Part shown: positions 27,450 to 35,824 of the stretch, piece after piece
How the letters are laid out: each line of letters starts with the position of its first letter
Position numbering within the stretch: the stretch's first letter is position 1
Translations under genes and position numbers: made by a program
The notes under the pieces: model-generated
Database searches by the model: none
Seen by the model: only the letters and a program-made list of their open reading frames with translations
What the model was told of the DNA's origin: nothing
Source of the DNA: Roseburia sp. AM59-24XD
GTDB lineage: Bacteria > Bacillota > Clostridia > Lachnospirales > Lachnospiraceae
Reading direction: 5' to 3'
DNA: 64,000 bases
Assembly (NCBI RefSeq): GCF_003478445.1
Contig: NZ_QUET01000007.1
Span: 61,359-125,358 of the forward strand

Positions 27450-28874
27450 TTAGACCGGATAAGCCTTGCTGTCAGTATCCGCAGCAGCCGCATCGACCTT
27501 ATTCTGCTGTGCTTCACGGTACTTGAAGAACTCTGTAGCAACCTGTGGGAACAGTGCATAAGAAAGCACATCCTCATCCTGCTGCTTGTACTGAGCCATC
27601 TCCTTCTCGATATCTGCAAGCTGCGGCTTGATCAGATCGGCCGGACGGCAGGTGATCGGCTTTGTATCACCGATACACTTCTTCTGAACTTCTTTATCGA
27701 ATGGCTTAACAGTCTGACCAAACTCTCCGGAGAGAAGCTTCTTGGACTCTTTGGTAACCATCTTATAACGCTCGCCGGATACGACATTGAGCACTGCCTG
27801 TGTACCAACGATCTGTGAAGAAGGTGTAACAAGTGGTGGCTCACCGAAGTCCTTACGAACCTTTGGCACTTCCTCGAGAACCTGCTCGTACTTATCCTCC
27901 TGACCCATTTCCTTTAACTGGGAAACGAGGTTACTGAGCATACCGCCCGGTACCTGATAACGAAGTGTCTGGATGTTAACACCAAGTACCTTTGTATTCA
28001 TAAGACCTGTCTTTAATGCCTCTTCACGCATTGGACGGAAGTAATCGGCGATCTCTGACAGCTTGTCAAGATCAAGACCTGTATCATAAGGTGTTCCCTT
28101 GAATGCCTCAACCATAACCTCTGTTGCAGGCTGGCTGGTACCCATTGCGAATGGAGAGATTGCGGTATCAATGATATCGCAGCCTGCCTCTACTGCCTTC
28201 ATGTAAGTCATGGAAGCAACACCGGATGTGTAATGTGTATGCAGGTCGATCGGAATATCAACAGACTCCTTAAGAGCCTCAACAAGCTCGGTAGCCTTAA
28301 CAGGAACTAACAGACCGGCCATATCCTTGATACACAGGGACTTTGCACCCATGTCCTCAATTCTTTTAGCCATGTCTTTCCAGTAATCCAGAGTATAAGC
28401 ATCTCCGAGTGTGTAGGAAAGAGCGATCTGAGCATGTCCGTTCTCCTTATTGGCTGCCTTTACAGCAGTCTCAAGGTTACGAAGATCGTTCAGACAGTCA
28501 AAGATACGGATGATATCAATTCCGTTTGCGATAGATTTCTGTACGAAATACTCTACTACGTCATCTGCATAATGGTTGTAACCAAGAATGTTCTGACCAC
28601 GGAAAAGCATCTGCAGCTTTGTATTCTTGAAGCCTGCTCTGAGCTTACGGAGTCTCTCCCATGGATCCTCCTTCAGAAAACGAAGGGAGGCATCAAATGT
28701 AGCTCCACCCCAGCACTCTACTGCATGGTATCCGATCTGATCCATCTTATCAACGATCGGAAGCATCTGCTCTGTTGTCATTCTGGTGGCGATCAGAGAC
28801 TGATGAGCATCACGCAGAATGGTTTCGGTTATTTTTAACGGTTTCTTTTCGATAGATTTCTCTTTATTAGCCAT
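27450..28874 (-). CDS. oadA: Oxaloacetate decarboxylase/pyruvate carboxyltransferase alpha subunit (OadA, transcarboxylase 5S-like)
   Basis: Biotin-dependent carboxyltransferase acting on oxaloacetate or pyruvate. The HMGL-like TIM barrel has ETILRDAHQSLIATRM (residues 17-32), CIKDMAGLL (carboxylated Lys), DLHTHYTSG (metal His) and a conserved C-terminal half. At 474 residues it lacks the biotin domain, which is encoded separately by the gene at 30055-30417, as in transcarboxylase 5S subunits. It is the last gene of the operon, 15 bases after oadB. GGAGGAGAATC precedes the ATG. Confidence 0.93.
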   Translation of the reverse strand: MANKEKSIEKKPLKITETILRDAHQSLIATRMTTEQMLPIVDKMDQIGYHAVECWGGATFDASLRFLKEDPWERLRKLRAGFKNTKLQMLFRGQNILGYNHYADDVVEYFVQKSIANGIDIIRIFDCLNDLRNLETAVKAANKENGHAQIALSYTLGDAYTLDYWKDMAKRIEDMGAKSLCIKDMAGLLVPVKATELVEALKESVDIPIDLHTHYTSGVASMTYMKAVEAGCDIIDTAISPFAMGTSQPATEVMVEAFKGTPYDTGLDLDKLSEIADYFRPMREEALKTGLMNTKVLGVNIQTLRYQVPGGMLSNLVSQLKEMGQEDKYEQVLEEVPKVRKDFGEPPLVTPSSQIVGTQAVLNVVSGERYKMVTKESKKLLSGEFGQTVKPFDKEVQKKCIGDTKPITCRPADLIKPQLADIEKEMAQYKQQDEDVLSYALFPQVATEFFKYREAQQNKVDAAAADTDSKAYPV

Positions 28875-28889
28875 GATTCTCCTCCAATT

Positions 28890-30037
28890 CTAAATTCCAA
28901 AGATTGCCATAAATACACCGGCTGCGACTGCAGTACCGATAACTCCGGCAACGTTTGGTCCCATTGCGTGCATCAGCAGGAAGTTTGTAGGATCTGCTTC
29001 CGCTCCGACCTTCTGGGAAACACGGGCTGCCATAGGAACGGCAGATACACCGGCAGAACCAATCAATGGGTTTACTTTTCCTCTTGTTACAAAGCACATC
29101 AGCTTACCGAACAATACACCGGAAGCGGTACCGATCGCAAATGCAATCAGACCAAGACCAACGATCTTTAATGTGCTGAGTCTTAAGAATGCCTCTGCAG
29201 ATGTGGAAGCACCGACAGAAGTACCAAGCAGGATAACAACGATGTACATAAGTGCATTGGATGCAGTCTCTGTGAGCTGTTTCACAACGCCGGACTCCTT
29301 GAACAGGTTACCAAGCATCAGCATACCTACCAGAGGAGCTGTTGTCGGCAGGAGCAGACATACAACGATCGTAACGATGATCGGGAACAGGATCTTCTCC
29401 AGCTTAGATACAGGACGAAGCTGCTCCATCTTGATCTTACGCTCCTTCTCTGTTGTGAAAAGCTTCATGATCGGAGGCTGGATGATCGGCACAAGTGACA
29501 TATAAGAATATGCCGCAACGGCGATCGGTCCCATATATCCGTCTGTTTTAACTTACCGCAGAGGAAAATGGATGTAGGACCATCGGCACCACCGATGATA
29601 GAAATTGCTGCTGCAGCTTTATCGTTGAATCCCCAGAGGATTGCGATCAGGTAAGCAGAAAAGATACCGAACTGTGCGGCAGCACCAAGTAAAAAGCTCA
29701 TTGGGTTTGCAATCAGTGGACCAAAGTCTGTCATGGCACCGACTCCAAGGAAGATCAGTGATGGCAGGATACTCCACTCATCGAGAATGTAGAAATAATG
29801 TAATAATCCACCAACGCCATTGGAGGTGTCTTCAGGATTTGCCATGATGTCCGGGTAAATATTTACCAGGATCATACCAAATGCAATCGGAACCAGCAAC
29901 AATGGCTCATATTCTTTTTTGATCGCTAAATAGAGAAATACACAGCCTACCAGAATCATCAGGTAGTTACCGGGTGTCAGCGTTGTAAACGCTGTCTGAC
30001 CGGCAAGATTCTCAAGCGTTGAGATAATATAATCCAA
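28890..30037 (-). CDS. oadB: Sodium ion-translocating decarboxylase beta subunit OadB (frame broken near 29547)
   Basis: Polytopic membrane subunit that decarboxylates carboxybiotin and exports Na+. The protein has about nine membrane segments; [15 protein letters not shown] carries the conserved Asp and the second half has [15 protein letters not shown] and [12 protein letters not shown]. As read, the first frame stops at 29465 with an atypical tail. One missing base in the A-run on the coding strand (plus-strand T-run 29546-29549) restores [16 protein letters not shown], and the frame runs to 28890. The repaired length is about 382 residues, normal for OadB. It starts at TTG 30037 behind GGAGGG. 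Confidence 0.92.
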
Positions 30038-30054
30038 AGTTATTCCCTCCTAAA

Positions 30055-30417
30055 TTAGTTCAAAGTTGCAAGTACAGCACCAGCCTCAACAGAATCTCCG
30101 GCAGCAACATCAATGCTTGCTACAGTACCGTCCTCCGGAGCAACAACCTCGTTCTCCATCTTCATAGCCTCAAGAATAAGAAGAACATCACCCTTCTTAA
30201 CCGCCTGTCCAACAGATGCCTTTACGGAAAGGATCTTTCCGGGCATCGGTGCATTTACCTTTACAGAACCAGCGCCAGCTGATTTAGCGGCTGCCGGCTT
30301 AGCTGCCTTAGGAGCAGCCTTTGGTGCACTTGCTGCTGCCGGTGCTGCAGAGCCTGTTCCCTCTTCCACAGTTACGTCATAAACAGTTCCATTTACTGTA
30401 ATTGTATAATTTTTCAT
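30055..30417 (-). CDS. Biotin carboxyl carrier protein of the Na+ decarboxylase
   Basis: Carries the carboxyl group on biotin between carboxyltransferase and OadB. The 120-residue protein has an N-terminal beta segment, an Ala/Pro/Lys-rich flexible linker (about residues 22-50) and a biotinyl domain with EAMKMENEV; the biotinylated Lys is about residue 86. It corresponds to the 1.3S or MmdC-type subunit. It lies between oadG and oadB. Confidence 0.95.
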   Translation of the reverse strand: MKNYTITVNGTVYDVTVEEGTGSAAPAAASAPKAAPKAAKPAAAKSAGAGSVKVNAPMPGKILSVKASVGQAVKKGDVLLILEAMKMENEVVAPEDGTVASIDVAAGDSVEAGAVLATLN

Positions 30418-30460
30418 GATAATCCTCCATTAAATAAATTCATTCATTTGTTTGATATTA

Positions 30461-31183
30461 CTATCGACGGATAATTGAGCGAACAACAAGACCGTCTGCA
30501 CTCTCTGTCTCAGAAGCGGCCGCGATCGCTGCGGTGATGACTGCTACAAGTTCCAGATCATCAGTAAGATCCTCCGGCTCGGAAACCGGAGCTGCCGGAG
30601 CTGCGGCAACTGCTACAGGTGACTTATCAGCCTTACCTTTACCGATGAGACCGATAAACTTGAAGCAGCTGATCAACAGACTGATGAAGATCAGTACCAG
30701 GAATACGATAGACATACTCATGATCGTATTCAGTCCGGCTTTCTGCATTTTCTGACCGAGGGTCTTATATTCATCAAACTTGAATGAATAATTTCCGCTG
30801 TCATCGGTCTGGATCTGTCCGTCTTTGTCGAAGGTAAGACTTGCAAGAAGCTTATCTCCGCTCTCACAGAGAATGGTCTCTGTAACCGTTGCAGAATCTG
30901 TTGTGATCGTATACTCTGTTTTGATTTTCTTTTTCAGTCCCTTATACTGCTTTTTCTGCTTTGCATAAAGCTTATACTGTGCAAGGGTTGTCTCATCCAT
31001 CTGATCCTTGTAAGTGGCGATCGTTGAATCGAAATCGAATGAAAACCAGTTGTTTAAGAAACTGTCGGTCTGCTGCTCGAGAGTTTTCTTGTCGAAGTTT
31101 TCATTGCCACGGACCAAAGAACATCCGGATACCATCAGTACACAGGATAAAACACAGAAAAATAATAATAACTTTCTTTTCAT
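30461..31183 (-). CDS. OadG-like gamma subunit, lipoprotein form
   Basis: Small membrane anchor of Na+ decarboxylases. The 240-residue protein starts with a lipoprotein signal (residues 1-21, VSGCS), has an extracellular Lys-rich domain (about 25-145), then a single membrane span (TIMSMSIVFLVLIFISLLIS) and a cytoplasmic Ala/Pro-rich tail ending in VVRSIIRR. Classical OadG is about 80 residues with only the span and tail; the outer domain is an addition found in Clostridia. The end resembles the metal-binding tail region of OadG only weakly. Confidence 0.75.
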   Translation of the reverse strand: MKRKLLLFFCVLSCVLMVSGCSLVRGNENFDKKTLEQQTDSFLNNWFSFDFDSTIATYKDQMDETTLAQYKLYAKQKKQYKGLKKKIKTEYTITTDSATVTETILCESGDKLLASLTFDKDGQIQTDDSGNYSFKFDEYKTLGQKMQKAGLNTIMSMSIVFLVLIFISLLISCFKFIGLIGKGKADKSPVAVAAAPAAPVSEPEDLTDDLELVAVITAAIAAASETESADGLVVRSIIRR

Positions 31184-31198
31184 AAATGTCTCTCCTTT

Positions 31199-32632
31199 TT
31201 AGATGGTTCCATGCTTCTTGCCGATTGGATACTCACTCTTAGTGAAAAGAAGCTCGAATGCAAAAATTAACTGTTTTCTTGCTGCTTCCGGAGCGATGAT
31301 GGAATCAACATATCCTCTGGCTGCAGCAGCCTGTGTGCCGGACTGTGCTGCGAATTCAGCAGCCTTAGCGGAAATATCAGCATCCTTATCGTCGGCATAC
31401 ATGATCTTAGCGGCAACCTGTGCATCCATCATACCGATGTTCGCATCAGGAAGGGCAAATACCATGTCAGCACCGATGTGCTTAGAGTTCATTGTGATGT
31501 ATGCACTGCCGTAAGCATTGCCTGTAATCAGGTTGACCTTTGGTACATCTGCCTCAGCAAATGCAGCAGTCAGAATTGCAGCCTTGGAAGCAATCGTCTT
31601 CTCTTCCTCAACCGTTGTAGCAAATCCCTCAACGTTTGTCAGTGTCAGGATCGGAATATTGAAGGCATCACATGTCTTAATGAAAGAAGCTGCCTTATCA
31701 CATCCGTCAGAGGTCAGGCGTGCCTCGAAACTCTCCTGCTCGCTTCCATCCTCGCCGTATACGGCAGTTCTGTTGGCAACGCAGCCGACTGTCATGCCGT
31801 CAAGGCTGATAAAGCCTGTTACCATCTCCTTGGCAAAGTCCCTCTTTAACTCAAGGAAGAAGTTGTTGTCGCCGAGATCCTCAAATGCTATTGCAGGATC
31901 CTTGATCTCATCTGCAAAGTCAGGTACAAGACGGTTTAAGTCATCCATGCACTCTTCCATGCCGCCGATCTCATTGTTATTCTCAGGGAGAATGCTTACA
32001 AGATCACGAAGCTCCGAAAGAAGGTATTCCTCACCGTCGCAGATAACATCCACAACGGAAGCGGTCTTCTGGAAATCTGCAGAAGCGGTATCAAGCTTAT
32101 CTGCGTAGTTACCCTCCAGAGTATTCGGAGAATTTACGAAAAGCTTACCGTTATTCTGCTCCATAAATGTAAAATCGCTCATGGCAGCCATAACAGCAAC
32201 ACCGCCGCCGCAGTTGCCAAAGATAGCGCTGATCTGTGGGATCACGCCGGAAGCCTTTGCCTTCATCTTGTAGATCTGACCAAAGCCTGCAAGGGCATCG
32301 GTAGACTCCTGAAGACGCATTCCTGCACAATCGATCAGTCCAATGACAGGAACCCCTGTCTTCATTGCCAATTCATAGATGTGTGCGATCTTCTTTGCAT
32401 GCATCTCTCCGATCGTACCATTCAGTGCAGATGCATCCTGACTGTATACATAGACAGGATTGTTCTGGATCAGTCCATATCCGGTGATGACACCATCTGC
32501 CGGTACAGATTTCTCCTCCATGTTGAAATCTGTGCTTCTCTTAGTGATTCCGGCACCGAGTTCAACAAAACTATTCTCGTCCACCAAAGACTCAATACGG
32601 TCTTTTGCAGACAAAGTGTTTGAGTTACTCAT
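31199..32632 (-). CDS. Acyl-CoA carboxyltransferase (methylmalonyl-CoA decarboxylase alpha/PccB-like, transcarboxylase 12S-like)
   Basis: Biotin-dependent carboxyltransferase of the crotonase-like superfamily, probably acting on methylmalonyl-CoA or a related acyl-CoA. The 477-residue protein shows GVPVIGLIDCAGMRLQE, GNCGGGVAVMAAMSDFTFM and the C-terminal GNAYGSAYITMNSKHIGADM. It is the first gene of the operon, with AGGAGG before the ATG. Typical family length is about 510, so it is slightly short. Substrate cannot be fixed from sequence; (2S)-methylmalonyl-CoA and malonyl-CoA are both plausible. Confidence 0.85.
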   Translation of the reverse strand: MSNSNTLSAKDRIESLVDENSFVELGAGITKRSTDFNMEEKSVPADGVITGYGLIQNNPVYVYSQDASALNGTIGEMHAKKIAHIYELAMKTGVPVIGLIDCAGMRLQESTDALAGFGQIYKMKAKASGVIPQISAIFGNCGGGVAVMAAMSDFTFMEQNNGKLFVNSPNTLEGNYADKLDTASADFQKTASVVDVICDGEEYLLSELRDLVSILPENNNEIGGMEECMDDLNRLVPDFADEIKDPAIAFEDLGDNNFFLELKRDFAKEMVTGFISLDGMTVGCVANRTAVYGEDGSEQESFEARLTSDGCDKAASFIKTCDAFNIPILTLTNVEGFATTVEEEKTIASKAAILTAAFAEADVPKVNLITGNAYGSAYITMNSKHIGADMVFALPDANIGMMDAQVAAKIMYADDKDADISAKAAEFAAQSGTQAAAARGYVDSIIAPEAARKQLIFAFELLFTKSEYPIGKKHGTI

Positions 32633-32703
32633 GTTTTGACCTCCTATATAATAGTTATAATAAAAACAAATTTAGACCAAGTATAAGTGTATCTCTTTTG
32701 GGC

Positions 32704-32736
32704 AAAAATGGCAACCGTTTTTTCGCCATTTTTTTC
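32704..32736 (+). other. Hairpin in the divergent promoter region
   Basis: AAAAATGGC (32704-32712) and GCCATTTTT (32725-32733) form a perfect stem followed by T residues. It lies between divergent genes, so it is either an operator-like site or a leader terminator ahead of the carboxypeptidase gene; I cannot decide. Confidence 0.4.
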
Positions 32737-32814
32737 AGAAATAAAAGAAAAAAGAATGATTTTGCCGTTTCCTCATATAATTAGGTAATTCTATATGTAT
32801 AACAGGTAAATACC

Positions 32815-34071
32815 ATGCAAAAAATCATTAGCATTCTCCTTCTTGGTTTCTGTATTTTTCTTTTGGCACAGCCCTTGAAACGCACATTAAAAGAGCAGGA
32901 AAACCGCTTTTTAACACCGAATCCGTCAGTGACAATACAGCCTGCCACACAGGTTCGTCTGACCGGCGCGCAGCTTGGCTCAAAGGTCGCCGCTTCTACC
33001 CCATCCGCCTTATATGCCAAAGCATACTGTGTGATGGATACGGCTTCAGGAAGGCTGCTTCTCTCGAAGAATGAACAGGAGCCAATGCCGATGGCAAGCA
33101 CAACAAAGATCATGACCTGCATCCTTGCACTGGAATCAGACAGGCTTGATGAATTTGTTCCGGTGTCCTCCTACGCAGCATCGATGCCGGATGTGCAGTT
33201 AAATATCAGAGAGGGCGAAAAATACCGTCTGCGCGATCTACTCTATTCCCTGATGTTAGAATCCCATAATGATACGGCAGTTGCAATCGCAGAATACCTC
33301 GGCGGCTCTGTCAAAGGCTTTGCTGACAAAATGAACGAAAAAGCCAGAGAGCTTGGCTGTGAGTCCACTAGCTTTGTCACGCCGAACGGACTAGATGATG
33401 AAAAACACTATACCACAGCAAAGGAGCTTTGTATGATCAGTGCTTATGCCATTCAGAACGAAGACTTTCTAAAGATCATACAGACGCCGCAGTATCAGTT
33501 TCAGGATCAGTCGGGGAAGCGCAGCTTTAACGTGAATAATCACGATGCGTTTCTTGGAATGTATGACGGTGCGATTGGCATTAAAACCGGATTTACCGCA
33601 AATGCGGGATACTGCTTCTGCGGTGCAGCCAAACGGAAAGGACGCACGTTAGTTTCGGCAGTGCTTGCCTGTGGCTGGCCGCCGCATAAAACATATAAAT
33701 GGTCTGATACGAAACAGCTGATGGATTATGGCTTTGAGGGCTTTCAGACCTGCGATATCCCGTTGGGACAGGATACCTTTAACCTGCCGGTTGAAAATGG
33801 ACGGCAGCATACGGTTTTAGTATCAGCTCTTTCAAAAGATACGGACAGCGTGCCGATGCCTCTTCGGATCGATGATGTGATCGAACTCAAAACATCACTT
33901 CCCGAGAAGCTGACGGCACCTGTCCGTGGTGGAGATATCATTGGATACAAAGAACTGCTTCTAAACGGAGAGATTCTGGAACGGATCCCGTTATGTACGC
34001 AGCAGGACGATGCATCCGTTGATTTTCCGTACTTATTCCGGCATGCGCTTAAAAGCGTTGTCTTTTCGTAG
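32815..34071 (+). CDS. D-alanyl-D-alanine carboxypeptidase (PBP5/DacF family)
   Basis: Third low-molecular-weight PBP of the window, 418 residues and intact. It has an N-terminal membrane segment (ISILLLGFCIFLLA), active-site STTK in PMASTTKIMTC, SHN in LESHNDTAVAIAE and KTG in GIKTGFTANAGYC, then the PBP5 C-terminal beta domain (about 310-395). It is divergent from the decarboxylase operon. The start is ATG 32815. It shares the same domain order as the gene at 23115 but is clearly a different paralogue. Confidence 0.92.
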   Translation: MQKIISILLLGFCIFLLAQPLKRTLKEQENRFLTPNPSVTIQPATQVRLTGAQLGSKVAASTPSALYAKAYCVMDTASGRLLLSKNEQEPMPMASTTKIMTCILALESDRLDEFVPVSSYAASMPDVQLNIREGEKYRLRDLLYSLMLESHNDTAVAIAEYLGGSVKGFADKMNEKARELGCESTSFVTPNGLDDEKHYTTAKELCMISAYAIQNEDFLKIIQTPQYQFQDQSGKRSFNVNNHDAFLGMYDGAIGIKTGFTANAGYCFCGAAKRKGRTLVSAVLACGWPPHKTYKWSDTKQLMDYGFEGFQTCDIPLGQDTFNLPVENGRQHTVLVSALSKDTDSVPMPLRIDDVIELKTSLPEKLTAPVRGGDIIGYKELLLNGEILERIPLCTQQDDASVDFPYLFRHALKSVVFS

Positions 34072-34099
34072 CCGGATGTTTCCGATTACATGATTCCGA

Positions 34100-34237
34100 T
34101 TACTTGGAAGCACTGTCACTGTTCTCACCGGTATCAGCGTCTGTATTAACAGATCCTGTGTTGGAAAACTGAAAACTGAAGATCGTGATTCCTAAAATAA
34201 CAATACCTATAATAGCTAAAGCGATAGTTGTACTCAT
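34100..34237 (-). CDS. Small single-span membrane protein, 45 residues
   Basis: Too short to be found by usual gene callers. Starting at ATG 34237, behind AAGAGG, it encodes 45 residues: an N-terminal membrane span (TTIALAIIGIVILGITIF) and a short hydrophilic Ser/Asp/Thr-rich tail ending DSASK. The ribosome site, the amphipathic composition and the clean stop support a real gene. It lies convergent with the carboxypeptidase. Function unknown. Confidence 0.55.
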   Translation of the reverse strand: MSTTIALAIIGIVILGITIFSFQFSNTGSVNTDADTGENSDSASK

Positions 34238-34333
34238 AATATAAAACCTCTTTTCCTTTTATTCTGTTTTCATGTTATAAATAAGGTGAAACAGGTACCA
34301 AAAGAAAACGGTCAGAAACTCACCGGTGGTACC

Positions 34334-34762
34334 CTATTGGAATAAAAGGTCTGCTTTCGCCCCATCCTTGTCGTGGATAAAACGTATGGCGGTTGCAAGC
34401 CGGAAGGTAGTAGATCTGTAAATGGCGGGGGTAAAATCTCTTCTGGAAAAAAAGGTACAGATAGAAAGAACAGCAATCGTGTAAAGAAGAGTCAGATCAT
34501 GCTGCTGTCTGCCGTCCTGTCTGAGCGTGACCGGACGCGCGTTACTCAGTCTCGGCTGGATCAGACGGACGCCAAGAAGCTCCGGGCTGCAAAGCTCCAG
34601 AGAACTGTTCTGGACAGTGGTGGTCTGAATAAGACTGCCGTTCGCAGAAAATTCCGGAGAATGTCCCTGTGGAAGTGAAGTTACATCCATGCCGGATGCA
34701 GAAACAATCATTACAAGGATCATGCAGATGATCAGCCAGTGCTGTTTATGTAATTGCTTCAT
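34334..34762 (-). CDS. Unknown secreted or membrane-anchored protein
   Basis: A 142-residue product beginning MKQLHKQHW with a hydrophobic signal or anchor (LIICMILVMIVSASG). The middle is Ser/Leu/Gln-rich and a second hydrophobic stretch (LTLLYTIAVLSICTFF) lies near residue 92. AAGGAGGATG precedes the ATG, a strong ribosome site. I recognise no family. The basic C-terminal third (RRDFTPAIYRS) looks unlike a designed domain, so a frame error in the 3' half cannot be excluded. Confidence 0.5.
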   Translation of the reverse strand: MKQLHKQHWLIICMILVMIVSASGMDVTSLPQGHSPEFSANGSLIQTTTVQNSSLELCSPELLGVRLIQPRLSNARPVTLRQDGRQQHDLTLLYTIAVLSICTFFSRRDFTPAIYRSTTFRLATAIRFIHDKDGAKADLLFQ

Positions 34763-34849
34763 GGGACATCCTCCTTCCTTTTGATAATGCTTATGTTGTG
34801 ATCCGCCAAATTAGTAATCTTTCTGCAGCTCAGGTATGGTACTTATCCA

Positions 34850-35590
34850 TCAGCAGCGGACGGCAAGCTCCGGCAGATTGCGTTCACCGAGCCGGACCGC
34901 CTTGCAGACGCGGCGGTATACAAGGTCGCATACCTCAACAGACTTCATATCCTTATAGTCCTCATAATAGAGTGGCTTCAGAAAATATACCTGTGTGTGG
35001 ACGCGGCGCAGGGAATTGAGATCATATACTTTCCAGGAATCCACGAGTGCAACAGGAACGATCGGCGCTTTCACCTTCATGGCACTCTTAAACGTACCCG
35101 GTTTAAACGGATCCACGTGGTTACCGTTGCGGTGCTTATAGCCTCCTGCCGGAAAAATAATGAACTTGCGTCCCTGTGCGGTCTCCTGGGAAACCTCATG
35201 GATGATCCGGGCTGCCTGACGGATATCGTGCAGCTTGATCCGCTTTCCTTTGACCAGATCGATAAACTGGCTGACAAGAGGCATATGGGAACGGGCGTCA
35301 TCCATTACCACAGAGCAGGGCAGCGGATGACCGTACATGATTCCGAGTGCGTCGTATTTGCCCTGATGGTTCGGAAACATAACATAACCTCCGGTAGCAG
35401 GAAGATTATCTCTGCCATAAACGGAGGTGGAGATCCGTGCGGTTTTCATCATCTGACGGATCATCTTCAGGTCATACTGATAACGGAACTCCTCGGAATA
35501 TTTGCGCTCCCTGACAGCATAATAGCCCGCTTGCGGGATCATCCATGCCCTGTGCAGGTTCCGTATTAAAACATATATAAAACGGAGCAA
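34850..35590 (-). CDS. plsC: 1-acyl-sn-glycerol-3-phosphate acyltransferase (PlsC family)
   Basis: Adds the second acyl chain to lysophosphatidate in phospholipid synthesis. The 246-residue protein carries the NHxxxxD motif as FPNHQGKYDALG (about residues 73-84), and IIFPAGGYKHRNGNHVDPFK, which matches the FPEG-like motif with Ala in place of Glu, then PIVPVALVDSWKVYD. It starts at TTG 35590 with a weak ribosome site; a later start is possible. It is leftward, next to the unknown 142-residue gene. Confidence 0.85.
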   Translation of the reverse strand: MLRFIYVLIRNLHRAWMIPQAGYYAVRERKYSEEFRYQYDLKMIRQMMKTARISTSVYGRDNLPATGGYVMFPNHQGKYDALGIMYGHPLPCSVVMDDARSHMPLVSQFIDLVKGKRIKLHDIRQAARIIHEVSQETAQGRKFIIFPAGGYKHRNGNHVDPFKPGTFKSAMKVKAPIVPVALVDSWKVYDLNSLRRVHTQVYFLKPLYYEDYKDMKSVEVCDLVYRRVCKAVRLGERNLPELAVRC

Positions 35591-35824
35591 TGTGCTTCAC
35601 TCTTTTCTAATGGTAAAATCATTTTGAAACAGCAGTGAATGAAGCCATTTCTTTTATATCATAATTTACCATATTAAATATTTTTTGGCAACTGTTGCAA
35701 AACGGAGACGGTACATATAAAATGATGCATGAACGAAAATCAGATCACAATGGATATCTTTTCCAAATGCTGTCGCATATTTGATGATTTATGGAGATAA
35801 ATAAAGATAAAGGAGGATGAATCC

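Noticed and set aside
32704..32736. Terminator of an unseen gene
   Set aside because: It lies between divergent start codons, with no coding sequence to end there.
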